Source: Cupriavidus gilardii (GTDB lineage Bacteria; Pseudomonadota; Gammaproteobacteria; Burkholderiales; Burkholderiaceae). Taken from it: a stretch of DNA of 64,000 nucleotides. Where the stretch lies: assembly GCF_008801915.1 (NCBI RefSeq), contig NZ_VZOV01000013.1, positions 62,001 through 126,000 on the forward strand, in the 5' to 3' direction. Below the pieces are notes generated by a model. That model was not told the origin of the DNA. It saw only the letters and a list, made by a program, of their open reading frames with translations, and ran no database searches. Position 1 is the stretch's first letter. Each line of letters starts with the position of its first letter. Position numbers and translations under genes: made by a program. Shown here piece after piece: positions 55,157 through 64,000 of the stretch.

Positions 55157-55742
55157 CGGGGGCCGCCCACAGATTCGGCGCGAAGCGGTTGGCATAGCCC
55201 GAGACGAATTCCTTCGGCGCGCCAGTTGCCGGGTCGAAGACATGGCGGCGAATGCGGCCGATATTGCCGCCGTACAGGTGGACGCTGACCGAGACCCGGT
55301 CGTCGAAGGCGTTGCGCACGCGGTGGATGTCGCCGAGCGACGGCGATACCGCCGCGACCTGGCCGGCCTCGAGCCGGGTCGCCTCGCCATCCTGATGGAT
55401 GCCCCGATCGTCGCGCCGATAACGGATATCGATCTCGGCACCGCGCAGCACGCCGATCCAGCCCCACACCGTGTGGTCGTGCACCGGCGTCTGCTGTCCG
55501 GGGCCCCAGACGAAGCTGACGACCGAGAAACGATCGAGCGGATCGCCGTACAACAGGTATTGCTGGTAATAGGTCGGATGCGGCTGCGCCAGTTCGTCCG
55601 GAAGCCAGTCGTCACGGGCGACCAGCGCCTGCAGCAGGGGCCGCGTGCCTTCCAGCAAGGCAGCCTCGTCGCGATTGGGCCCCGCCATCAGCGACGTGAC
55701 GCCGGCAACGAAGGTGCGCAGCGGTTCGATGGTGCGAGTCAT
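55149..55742 (-). CDS. Cysteine/3-mercaptopropionate dioxygenase family protein
   Basis: 197 residues of the cupin-type thiol dioxygenase family. Iron ligands: VHDHTVWGWIGVLRG (HxH) and VSVHLYGG (third His); SLGDIHRVRN is the conserved SxxDxHxV segment. It adds O2 to a thiol to give a sulfinate. Its ATG overlaps the CoA-transferase stop (ATGA) and its 3' end overlaps the crotonase gene by 8 bases. Such coupling with CoA-activation genes points to a mercapto-acid rather than to cysteine itself. Confidence 0.88.
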   Translation of the reverse strand: MTRTIEPLRTFVAGVTSLMAGPNRDEAALLEGTRPLLQALVARDDWLPDELAQPHPTYYQQYLLYGDPLDRFSVVSFVWGPGQQTPVHDHTVWGWIGVLRGAEIDIRYRRDDRGIHQDGEATRLEAGQVAAVSPSLGDIHRVRNAFDDRVSVSVHLYGGNIGRIRRHVFDPATGAPKEFVSGYANRFAPNLWAAPDV

Positions 55743-56992
55743 GGCGTTTGCTCCTGCGTCTGCTGTTGCGTCTGCTGTTGCGTCTGCTGTTGCGTCTGCT
55801 GTTGCATTGGCCTTTGCGTCGGCGCTTGACTGCCGCCGCCGGCATGGGCAGCGCGAACCGCGTCAGTATGCTCGCCGAGGGCCGGCGGGGGGCAACGCAC
55901 CGGCAAACCCATGCCGTCCAGCCGCAGCGGCGAAACGAAGGTCCGCGTCGCCACGCCGCCCGGCAGCGTCAGCGGGCGCACCCATTCCATGTGTTCGACC
56001 TGCGGGTCCTGCAGCGCGGCGGCATAGTCGTTGATGCGCGCGTGCGGCACGCCGGCGGCCTGGAAGGCGCCGATCCAGTGATCGACGCCGGCGGCGGCGA
56101 AGCGCTGCTCGAGCAGTTCCTTCAACGCGGTCTGGTTGGCGGCGCGATCGCGCGTGGTGGCAAAGCGGGGATCGTCGGCCAGCTCCGGCATCTGCACCAC
56201 GCGCACGACTTCCAGCCAAAGCTTCTGGTTGCCGGCCGCGATCGCGAAGTAGCCATCGGCGGCGCGGAACGCCTGGTACGGCGCGTTGCGCGGATGCGCC
56301 GAGCCCAGCTTGGCGGGGCTGCGGCCGGTGCCGAAGTACTCGCTCGTCTGCAGCGCAGCGATGCCCAGCGTACAGCCATACATCGGCACATCGATATGCA
56401 TGCCGGCGCCGCCGGCCCGCACCCGGGCCAGCGCGCTGGCGATCGCAAAGGCCCCGTACAGACCCGAAGCGAAATCGGCCAGCGGCACGCCGCACTTGAC
56501 CGGCGCGCCGTCGGGCTCGCCGGTCACGCTCATCACGCCGGCGGCGGCCTGGATCGTCAGGTCGAAGCCGCCCTCGGTGGCGCGCGGCCCGCTCTGGCCA
56601 TAGGCCGACACCGAGCAGTAGACAAGACCCGGATGGTCCTCGCGCAGGCTCGCATAGCCCAGCCCCAGGCGGTCCATCACGCCGGGCCGGTTGTTCTCGA
56701 CGACCACGTCGGCTTCGAGCATCAGCCGGCGCGCCAGCGCGAGGTCTTCCGGCTGCTTCAGGTTCAGCACCACCGAGCGCTTGTTGCGGTTCAGCGAGGC
56801 GAAATTCTCCGAGAAGCCGGCCGAAATCGGCGGCCATTGCCGCAACGTATCGCCGTCGGGCGGCTCGACCTTGACCACGTCGGCGCCCATGTCGGCCAGC
56901 AGCATGCCGCAGAACGGCCCGGCGGCGACGGTGCAGAACTCCAATACCTTGACGCCGGCGAGCGGCAGATCCTTTTCGTTCAGGTCGGGCAT
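55739..56992 (-). CDS. CaiB/BaiF class III CoA-transferase with Gln/Thr repeat tail
   Basis: 417 residues: LAGVKVLEFCTVAAGPFCGMLLADMGADVVKVE, LNRNKRSVVLNL, catalytic Asp in EGGFDLTIQAAAGVMS. It probably activates a carboxylate, possibly a sulfinate acid made by the thiol dioxygenase. The last 20 or so residues are (QQQT) repeats encoded by 12-bp tandem repeats and are unlike the family's usual C terminus. ATG 56992 gives MPDLNEKDLPLAGVKV. First gene of the operon, divergent from the IclR gene at 57218. Confidence 0.9.
   Translation of the reverse strand: MPDLNEKDLPLAGVKVLEFCTVAAGPFCGMLLADMGADVVKVEPPDGDTLRQWPPISAGFSENFASLNRNKRSVVLNLKQPEDLALARRLMLEADVVVENNRPGVMDRLGLGYASLREDHPGLVYCSVSAYGQSGPRATEGGFDLTIQAAAGVMSVTGEPDGAPVKCGVPLADFASGLYGAFAIASALARVRAGGAGMHIDVPMYGCTLGIAALQTSEYFGTGRSPAKLGSAHPRNAPYQAFRAADGYFAIAAGNQKLWLEVVRVVQMPELADDPRFATTRDRAANQTALKELLEQRFAAAGVDHWIGAFQAAGVPHARINDYAAALQDPQVEHMEWVRPLTLPGGVATRTFVSPLRLDGMGLPVRCPPPALGEHTDAVRAAHAGGGSQAPTQRPMQQQTQQQTQQQTQQQTQEQTP
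55749..55808 (-). repeat. 5 x 12-bp tandem repeat encoding (QQQT)n at a C terminus
   Basis: Plus-strand units TGCTCCTGCGTC, TGCTGTTGCGTC (three times) and TGCTGTTGCATT run to within 8 bp of the stop codon. They add a Gln/Thr tail to the CoA-transferase; 12-bp slippage keeps the frame. Confidence 0.95.
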
Positions 56993-57091
56993 GACGATGG
57001 CGGCAACGGGATGGCGCCGGCTGGCGGGAAGGTGAGCCGGCGGCCGGGTTGCGGGCGCCGGGGCATGCGGGGCATTATATGAACGTGCCGG

Positions 57092-57115
57092 AATACGGGA
57101 CAATGGTTCCGTATT
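57092..57115. promoter_or_regulatory. IclR-type operator between divergent genes
   Basis: AATACGG...CCGTATT: a 24-bp quasi-palindrome in which 10 of 12 base pairs are symmetric. It lies 100 bp before the CoA-transferase start and 103 bp before the IclR start, the natural place for a shared operator. Confidence 0.65.
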
Positions 57116-57217
57116 TGAGAACGGCGCGGACGACCCGCCCGTTGCCTCCCACGGCCCCTGCCCCGCGGCGGGAGAGCGGGGCGAAACCGGGACGCAGGCC
57201 AACTCCAACCGCTAACC

Positions 57218-58015
57218 ATGAACAACACCTTGATCAAAGGCCTGGGCATCGTCGAGCTGCTGGCCCATAGCGACCGGCCGCTGGGGCTGACCGAGATCGC
57301 CAACCGGCTCGGCATGGCCAAGAGCAATGTCCATCGGCTGCTGCAGGCGCTGACCGAGCTGCGCTATGTGATTCGCGACGAGGACACCGCGGGCTACAGC
57401 GCCTCGATCAAGCTGTGGGAGCTGGGCTCCGCGGTGCTCGGCCGCCTCGATCTGCGCCGCCACGCCGAGGGCTGGATGGAACGGCTGATGCACGACAGCG
57501 GCGAAAGCGTCCACCTGTCGGTGCTCGATCGCGGCGAGGTCGTCTACGTGCACAAGATCGACAGCCCCAATCCGGTCCGCGCCTATACGCAGATCGGCGG
57601 ACGTGCGCTGGCACATTGCGTGGCGACCGGCAAGGCCATGCTGGCGTTCCAGCCGCCGGTCGTGCTGCAACGGATGTCGACGGCGCTGGAAGGCGCCACC
57701 GCCAATTCGATCGTCGAGCCGGCGCGCTTCCTGCAGGAAATGGACAAGGTGCGGCGGCAGGGCTATGCCGTCAATCGCGGCGAATGGCGCGAGTCGGTCC
57801 ACGGCGTGGCCGCGCCGATCGTCGACGGCCATGGCCAGGTCTTCGCCGCGGTAGGCCTGTCCGGGCCGGCGGAGCGCTTCAAGCCGCAGAAAGTGCGCAC
57901 CTTCGCCGAGATGGTCCAACACGCCGCCGCCGAAATCTCGGCGAGCCTGCGCGGCGGGCACCGGCACAGCGCACTGGCGCTGGCCACGCGCGGCATGGTG
58001 AGCGCAGGGCGTTGA
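57218..58015 (+). CDS. IclR-family transcriptional regulator
   Basis: 265 residues: winged helix (LIKGLGIVELLAHSDRPLGLTEIANRLGMAKSNVHRLLQALTELRYV) and IclR effector domain (GESVHLSVLDRGEVVYVHKIDS, GKAMLAFQPP). Divergent from the CoA-transferase/thiol-dioxygenase/crotonase operon, with a palindrome midway; the likely regulator of that operon. Confidence 0.9.
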   Translation: MNNTLIKGLGIVELLAHSDRPLGLTEIANRLGMAKSNVHRLLQALTELRYVIRDEDTAGYSASIKLWELGSAVLGRLDLRRHAEGWMERLMHDSGESVHLSVLDRGEVVYVHKIDSPNPVRAYTQIGGRALAHCVATGKAMLAFQPPVVLQRMSTALEGATANSIVEPARFLQEMDKVRRQGYAVNRGEWRESVHGVAAPIVDGHGQVFAAVGLSGPAERFKPQKVRTFAEMVQHAAAEISASLRGGHRHSALALATRGMVSAGR

Positions 58016-58378
58016 GCCGTGCGCCAGCGCGCATTCCCCCCTTTGGCAGGGGTCCAGCGGACCCGAGTGTTCCGCGGAAGCCACAACCGCGCCGGATTGG
58101 TGCAGCGCGCATAGGCCGCTCCAAGATTCACCTTATAATGCCGCCACCTGGCCGACATCGAACGGACTTACCCAGTTCTCACCGGTGCGGAGGGCAGGCG
58201 GGCGATTGGCCTGCGCAATAACAAGAACGTGGTCATGTAGTGCCCTTTCAGGCCTGAGCCGCGGTCGTGCATGCGCGCCCCGACCAGCCTGTCAAAGTCG
58301 CCGGGGAGTTCTTCGATTTTGCGCACGTCCAGGGCCCGCGCCTGGATGATTCGAACAAACACGATCGAGGAGCTCCCA
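58016..58378 (+). other. livJ leader region
   Basis: 363 bp without a supportable gene. It holds a perfect TATAAT at 58134-58139 with no good -35 at normal distance. If that is the promoter, the leader is about 235 nt long, unusual for a simple transport operon. GAGGAG at 58367-58372 is the livJ ribosome site. Confidence 0.5.
58134..58139 (+). promoter_or_regulatory. Candidate -10 element of the liv operon
   Basis: Exact TATAAT in an otherwise GC-rich region, 240 bp before livJ. The matching -35 is weak (ATAGGC at 17 bp), so an activator may be needed. Confidence 0.45.
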
Positions 58379-59494
58379 ATGAAGCATTCCCGTCTTACCT
58401 CCCTTTCTCTCGCCGCCGCGCTGGTCACCTTCGGTGCCGTCGCACAAGCGGAAACCGTCAAGATCGCTATCGCCGGCCCGATGAGCGGCTCGGTCGCGCA
58501 GTACGGCGACATGGTCAAGGCGGGCGCGCTGACCGCCATCGAGCAGATCAACGCTGCCGGCGGCGCCGGCGGCAACAAGCTCGAAGTGGTGCTGATGGAC
58601 GACGCCTGCGAGCCCAAGCAGGCCGTGGCCGTCGCCAACAAGATCGTCAGCCAGGGCATCCGCTATGTGATCGGGCACGTCTGCTCGGGCTCGACCATTC
58701 CGGCCGCCGACATCTACGAGAACGAAGGCGTCGTGATGGTGACGCCGTCGGCCACCGCGCCGCAGCTGACCGAAGGCAAGAAGCGCAAGATGATCTTCCG
58801 CACGATCGGCCGCGACGACCAGCAGGGTCCGGCCGCCGCGCAGTACATCATCGGCAAGGTCAAGCCCAAGAAGGTCGCCGTGCTGCACGACAAGCAGTCG
58901 TACGGCCAGGGCATCGCCGCCTCGGTGCGCAAGGACCTCGAAGCGGCCAAGATCCCCGTGGTGCTGTTCGAAGGCATCAACGCCGGCGATTCGGACTACT
59001 CGGCCGTGATCACCAAGCTGAAGTCGCAGGGTGTGGACTTCGTCTACTTCGGCGGCTATCACCCCGAAATGGGCCTGCTGCTGCGCCAGGCGCGCGAGCA
59101 GGGCGTCAAGGCGACGTTCATGGGACCGGAAGGCGTCGGCAACAAGGACGTCACCGCGATCGCCGGCCCGGCTTCGGAAGGCATGCTGGTCACGCTGCCG
59201 GCCGACTTCTCGGCCGACCCGGCCAACGCGGCGCTGGTCAAGGCGTTCGCAGACAAGAAGCGCGATCCGAACGGTCCGTTCCAGATGCCGGCCTACGCGG
59301 GCGTCAAGATCATCGCCGACGCGATCGCGGGCGCCAAGAGCACCGATCCGACCAAGGTCGCGGCGTACATGCACAAGAACGCCTTCCAGACCCCGATCGG
59401 CAAGGTGGAATACGACGCGCAAGGCGACCTGAAGTCGTTCAAGTTCGTCGTCTTCACCTGGCACAAGGACGCCACCAAGACGGCCGCCAACTGA
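58379..59494 (+). CDS. livJ: Branched-chain amino acid ABC transporter substrate-binding protein
   Basis: 371 residues with signal peptide (to about residue 24, AVAQA). Periplasmic-binding type I fold: VKIAIAGPMSGSVAQYGDMVKAGALTAIEQINAAGG, VIGHVCSGSTIPAADIYENEGVVMVTPSATAP, KVEYDAQGDLKSFKFVVFTWHKD. Binds Leu/Ile/Val or related amino acids. GAGGAG 6 bases before ATG. A strong terminator follows (59515-59544), so the receptor is probably made in excess over the permease. Confidence 0.93.
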   Translation: MKHSRLTSLSLAAALVTFGAVAQAETVKIAIAGPMSGSVAQYGDMVKAGALTAIEQINAAGGAGGNKLEVVLMDDACEPKQAVAVANKIVSQGIRYVIGHVCSGSTIPAADIYENEGVVMVTPSATAPQLTEGKKRKMIFRTIGRDDQQGPAAAQYIIGKVKPKKVAVLHDKQSYGQGIAASVRKDLEAAKIPVVLFEGINAGDSDYSAVITKLKSQGVDFVYFGGYHPEMGLLLRQAREQGVKATFMGPEGVGNKDVTAIAGPASEGMLVTLPADFSADPANAALVKAFADKKRDPNGPFQMPAYAGVKIIADAIAGAKSTDPTKVAAYMHKNAFQTPIGKVEYDAQGDLKSFKFVVFTWHKDATKTAAN

Positions 59495-59514
59495 TCGCCG
59501 GCGCGGTCCGTGCC

Positions 59515-59546
59515 AACGCCCCGTTCGTCGCCGAACGGGGCGTTTT
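59515..59546 (+). terminator. Rho-independent terminator after livJ
   Basis: AACGCCCCGTTCG (59515-59527) pairs perfectly with CGAACGGGGCGTT (59532-59544) around a 4-base loop, followed by TTTT. Position between livJ and livH suggests partial termination that keeps receptor mRNA high. Confidence 0.85.
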
Positions 59547-59680
59547 GATATGCCGGGCCGCTTCGATCGCGCCCTTCCCTACGCGGGAAGGGCCCGCCGC
59601 GACAGGCACGCCGGCTTCACCGATGCGGTGCCGACAGGCCCGCGCCCCGGCCGACGTGCAGTACAGACGGGACGTACCCC

Positions 59681-60607
59681 ATGAACGAATTCCTACCTCA
59701 ATTCACCCAGCAGCTGGTCAACGGCCTGACGCTGGGTGCGATCTATGCGCTGATCGCCATCGGCTACACGATGGTCTACGGCATCATCGGCATGATCAAT
59801 TTCGCCCACGGCGAGATCTACATGATCGGCGCCTATGTCGGCCTGGTGACGCTGACCGCCATCGGCGTGGCGGCCGGCTATCCGCTGCCGCTGGTGCTGG
59901 GCGCCGCGCTGCTGGTGTCGGTGATCGTCACCGGCCTGTACGGCTTCGCCGTCGAGCGGGTCGCCTATCGGCCGCTGCGCGGCGGACCGCGGCTGGTGCC
60001 CCTGATCTCCGCGATCGGCATGTCGATCTTTCTGCAGAACTACGTGCAGATCGGCCAGGGCGCGCGCGACGTGTCGGTGCCGGTGCTGATCAGCGGCGCG
60101 CTCGAGCTCGAGATGGGCGGCGATTTCACGGTGACCGTGCCGTATTCGCGCCTGCTGATCGTCGGCGTGACGCTGGTGCTGATGATCGCGCTGACGCTGT
60201 TCATCGGCCACTCGCGCATGGGCCGCGCCTGCCGCGCCTGCGCCGAGGACATGCGCATGGCCAACCTGCTCGGCATCGATACCAACCGCGTGATCTCGTT
60301 CACCTTCGTGCTGGGCGCGATGCTGGCCGCCGCGGGCGGCGTGCTGATCGGGCTGACCATCGGCAAGCTGAACCCCTTCATCGGCTTCGTCGCCGGCATC
60401 AAGGCCTTCACGGCCGCGGTGCTGGGCGGCATCGGCAGCATTCCGGGCGCGATGCTCGGCGGCGTGCTGCTGGGGCTGGCCGAGACCTTCGCCTCGGGCT
60501 ACATGCCGGCCGAATACAAGGACGTGGTTGCGTTCGGCCTGCTGGTGCTGATCCTGCTGTTCCGTCCCACCGGCCTGCTCGGCAAGCCGGACGTGGAAAA
60601 AGTCTGA
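59681..60607 (+). CDS. livH: Branched-chain amino acid ABC transporter permease LivH
   Basis: 308 residues, about eight membrane helices; [41 protein letters not shown] and [40 protein letters not shown] are the LivH signatures as regions. Inner-membrane half of the channel. It starts 186 bp after livJ, past the terminator. Confidence 0.93.
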   Translation: MNEFLPQFTQQLVNGLTLGAIYALIAIGYTMVYGIIGMINFAHGEIYMIGAYVGLVTLTAIGVAAGYPLPLVLGAALLVSVIVTGLYGFAVERVAYRPLRGGPRLVPLISAIGMSIFLQNYVQIGQGARDVSVPVLISGALELEMGGDFTVTVPYSRLLIVGVTLVLMIALTLFIGHSRMGRACRACAEDMRMANLLGIDTNRVISFTFVLGAMLAAAGGVLIGLTIGKLNPFIGFVAGIKAFTAAVLGGIGSIPGAMLGGVLLGLAETFASGYMPAEYKDVVAFGLLVLILLFRPTGLLGKPDVEKV

Positions 60608-60617
60608 GGACCGCGCC

Positions 60618-61858
<1,241 letters not shown>

Positions 61859-61862
<4 letters not shown>

Positions 61863-62635
61863 GTGCACAGAGCGCAGAACTATTGAAAGTAACCGGCCTG
61901 CAGATGCGCTTCGGCGGCCTGCTGGCGGTCGACGGCATCGATTTCAGCGTCCGCAACGACGAGGTGTTCGCGATCATCGGGCCGAACGGCGCAGGCAAGA
62001 CCACGGTGTTCAACTGCGTCGGCGGTTTCTACAAGCCGACCGCCGGCGAGGTGATGCTGGACGATCGCCCGATCGCCGGCCTGCCGAGCCATATGGTCGC
62101 GCGCCAGGGCCTGGTCCGCACGTTCCAGAACATCCGGCTGTTCAAGAACCTGACGGTGGTCGAGAACCTGATGGTTGCCCAGCATCGCCGCGTCAAATCG
62201 GGCCTGCTGCACGGGCTGTTCGCCACGCCCGCCTACCGCCGCGCCGAGCGCGAGGCGCTGGGCCGTGCCGCCGAATGGCTCGACCGCATGGGGCTGCGCG
62301 CGGTGGCCAACCGCGAGGCCGGCACGCTGTCGTACGGCCACCAGCGCCGGCTCGAGATCGCGCGCTGCATGATCACGCAGCCGCGCCTGCTGATGCTGGA
62401 CGAACCCGCCGCCGGCCTGAACCCGCAGGAAAAGGTCGAACTGAAGATGCTGATCGACCAGCTGCGGCGCGAGTTCGGTATCGCCGTGCTGCTGATCGAG
62501 CATGACATGAGCCTGGTGATGGGCGTGTCCGACCGCATCCTGGTGATGGAGCACGGGCGCCCGATCACCATCGGCAAACCCGAGGACGTGCGCAACGACC
62601 CGCGCGTGATCAAGGCATACCTGGGAGAGGACTGA
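61859..62635 (+). CDS. livG: Branched-chain amino acid ABC transporter ATPase LivG
   Basis: 258 residues: Walker [11 protein letters not shown]-loop region [20 protein letters not shown], signature [13 protein letters not shown], Walker [17 protein letters not shown]-loop [12 protein letters not shown] 61859 overlaps the livM stop (ATGA). Confidence 0.94.
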
Positions 62636-63336
62636 TGCTGAAGCTGGAACAGGTCCATACCCATTACGGCGCCGTCGAGGCGTTGTGTGGCGTATCGATC
62701 GAGGTCAACCAGGGTGAGATCGTCACGCTGATCGGCAGCAACGGCGCGGGCAAGACCACGCTGATGATGACGATCTGCGGCAGCCCGCGCGCCTCCAGCG
62801 GCCGCGTGCTGTTCGAGGGCCGCGACATCACCGGCTGCTCGACGCACGAGATCATGCGCATGGGCATGGCGATCTCGCCCGAGGGCCGGCGCGTGTTTCC
62901 CAGCCTGACCGTGCTGGAGAACCTGAAGATGGGCGCCTTCTTCGCCAAGCGCGACGAGATCGAGGCCGGCATCGAGCATGTGTTCAAGCTGTTCCCGCGG
63001 CTGGAGCAGCGCGCCTCGCAGCGCGCCGGCACCATGTCCGGCGGCGAGCAGCAGATGCTGGCGATCGGCCGCGCGCTGATGAGCCGCCCGCGCCTGCTGC
63101 TGCTCGACGAGCCGACCCTGGGCCTGGCGCCGATGATCATCGCGCAGATCTTCGACATCATCCGCACGATCCGCGAGGAAGGCGTGACGGTGTTCCTGGT
63201 CGAGCAGAACGCCAACAAGGCGCTGCAGGTGGCCGACCGCGGCTATGTGCTGGAAACCGGCAAGGTGGTGCTGGCCGATACCGGCGCGAACCTGCTGGCC
63301 AACGACCAGGTGCGCAACGCGTACCTGGGCGGCTGA
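62635..63336 (+). CDS. livF: Branched-chain amino acid ABC transporter ATPase LivF
   Basis: 233 residues: Walker A GSNGAGKTT, signature MSGGEQQMLAIGRAL, Walker B LLLLDEPTLGLAP, H-loop changed to VEQN as usual in LivF. ATG shares one base with the livG stop. Completes the five-gene importer; a terminator follows. Confidence 0.94.
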   Translation: MLKLEQVHTHYGAVEALCGVSIEVNQGEIVTLIGSNGAGKTTLMMTICGSPRASSGRVLFEGRDITGCSTHEIMRMGMAISPEGRRVFPSLTVLENLKMGAFFAKRDEIEAGIEHVFKLFPRLEQRASQRAGTMSGGEQQMLAIGRALMSRPRLLLLDEPTLGLAPMIIAQIFDIIRTIREEGVTVFLVEQNANKALQVADRGYVLETGKVVLADTGANLLANDQVRNAYLGG

Positions 63337-63362
63337 GGCGAAGGCAAGCGCGGCGACGCACC

Positions 63363-63410
63363 GGCCCGGCCACCGCCGTCCGACCCCGGGCGGCGGTGGC
63401 CGGGCCGCTT
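63363..63410 (+). terminator. Rho-independent-type hairpin after livF
   Basis: GGCCCGGCCACCGCCG (63363-63378) pairs over all 16 bases with CGGCGGTGGCCGGGCC (63391-63406), 12-base loop, followed by GCTTTGCTT. End of the liv operon. Confidence 0.75.
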
Positions 63411-63478
63411 TGCTTGCGGCACGCCAGGCGGCACCCCACGCCAGTACGGCACATCGAGCGTGATCATATGCAGTACAA

Positions 63479-63498
63479 TGCAAACGATTCTCATCTAC
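63479..63498. promoter_or_regulatory. Fur-box-like site before feoAB
   Basis: TGCAAACGATTCTCATCTAC resembles beta-proteobacterial Fur boxes (GCAAATGATTCTCATTTGC class). It sits in an AT-richer promoter-like stretch about 80 bp before feoA, consistent with repression by iron. Confidence 0.6.
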
Positions 63499-63577
63499 GC
63501 TCGCTGATTCATCACTAAGCAAGCGGTCAGGTAGTACCGGCGCCACGCCGGCAAACCCGCCCGCGGGACCAAAGCTC

Positions 63578-63865
63578 ATGCGCTTGTCAGAATTGCCGCG
63601 GCGCACCGCGGCCATCGTACTGTCGGTCGACGACAGCACCCCGAACGATCCCATCGCCCGACGCCTGCGCGAACTCGGCTTCGTGCCCGGTGAGGCCGTG
63701 CAGATCATCACCTACGGCCCGTTCGGCAAGGACCCGCTGGTCGCTCAGGTCGGCAGCACGCGCTTCGCGTTGCGCCGCGCCGAAGCCGCCCGCGTGACGG
63801 TGCAGCCCGAGGGCGCGCGCACCGGCAGCATGGCCGATGCGGCCGATAAAGCCAGTACCGCATGA
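63578..63865 (+). CDS. feoA: Ferrous iron transport protein A
   Basis: 95 residues, SH3-like FeoA fold: MRLSELPRRTAAIV, ARRLRELGFVPGEAVQIITYGPFGKDPLVAQVGSTRFALRRAEAARV as a region; the last 20 residues are a variable tail. Assists FeoB-mediated Fe(II) import. The stop overlaps the feoB ATG. Confidence 0.92.
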   Translation: MRLSELPRRTAAIVLSVDDSTPNDPIARRLRELGFVPGEAVQIITYGPFGKDPLVAQVGSTRFALRRAEAARVTVQPEGARTGSMADAADKASTA

Positions 63866-64000
63866 AGCGGACCGATTCGAATTACGCCATGTCCGTCGCT
63901 ACTTCTCCCGCCACTCCCGCTTCCGCCGCCACCGCGCAGGCGCCGCTGCGCGTCGCGCTGGTCGGCAACCCCAATTGCGGCAAGACCGCGCTGTTCAACC
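63862..64000 (+). CDS. feoB: Ferrous iron transport protein B, 3' truncated by window edge
   Basis: ATG 63862 overlaps the feoA stop (ATGA). The visible 46 codons give a variable Ser/Thr/Ala-rich N terminus and then LRVALVGNPNCGKTALFN, the G1 (Walker A) motif of the FeoB GTPase domain. The rest, including the membrane channel, is beyond the window. A second in-frame ATG at 63889 could also start translation. Confidence 0.9.
   Translation, partial: MKRTDSNYAMSVATSPATPASAATAQAPLRVALVGNPNCGKTALFN

Overview
The window is very GC-rich, with strongly G/C-biased third codon positions. Its content is that of a betaproteobacterium of the Burkholderiales, most likely near Cupriavidus or Ralstonia. This rests on five orphan Bug (tripartite tricarboxylate) receptor genes with no tctA/tctB partner, three CaiB/BaiF CoA-transferases, many IclR, LysR and GntR regulators, and an LldR-lutACB-lldP lactate island. 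No rRNA, tRNA, phage, insertion sequence or CRISPR array was seen. The window cuts a sensor kinase at the left edge and feoB at the right edge.

Layout. 1-1103: end of a hybrid histidine kinase. 1339-6125: cupin, Bug receptor, acyl-CoA dehydrogenase, CoA-transferase and IclR regulator, probably one organic-acid catabolic unit. 6126-15014: the most unusual block. A sigma-54 promoter with upstream palindromes precedes a TPP-dependent 2-oxo-acid/acetoin-type dehydrogenase operon. Its E2 is split into a free lipoyl protein and a free catalytic domain, and the operon also carries a lipoate-ligase-like protein, a Tat-exported subunit and a GMC-type flavoprotein. An AcoR-like sigma-54 activator follows. 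15132-26530: hisN, regulators, ycgR, thpR, an ogt/ada-alkA alkylation-repair pair, a LexA-box-controlled small orphan gene, and a LysR remnant fused to an NmrA-like gene. 26559-28865: acyl-CoA dehydrogenase divergent from a LysR gene. 28948-34051: LacI-controlled galactarate/talarate operon. 34029-36245: ethanolamine ammonia-lyase eutBC. 36591-42543: lactate utilisation (lldR, lutA, lutC, lutB, lldP).

43262-52245: a TetR-Bug-M24 (creatinase-like) operon, a DUF1428 gene, a Bug/CoA-transferase pair, and an AidB-like acyl-CoA dehydrogenase divergent from another Bug gene. 52249-54383: divergent DnaJ paralogue and LysR gene. 54380-58015: an overlapping CoA-transferase, thiol dioxygenase and crotonase operon opposite an IclR gene, plausibly for 3-mercaptopropionate-like organosulfur acids. 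58379-63336: complete livJHMGF branched-chain amino acid ABC importer. 63578-64000: feoA-feoB iron uptake behind a Fur-box-like site.

The overall picture is an accessory catabolic region built of small self-contained modules, each an uptake receptor plus one to three enzymes plus a local regulator. Many have a recognisable operator palindrome. A second theme is short tandem duplications (9-15 bp units), which repeatedly sit on the start or stop codons of genes.
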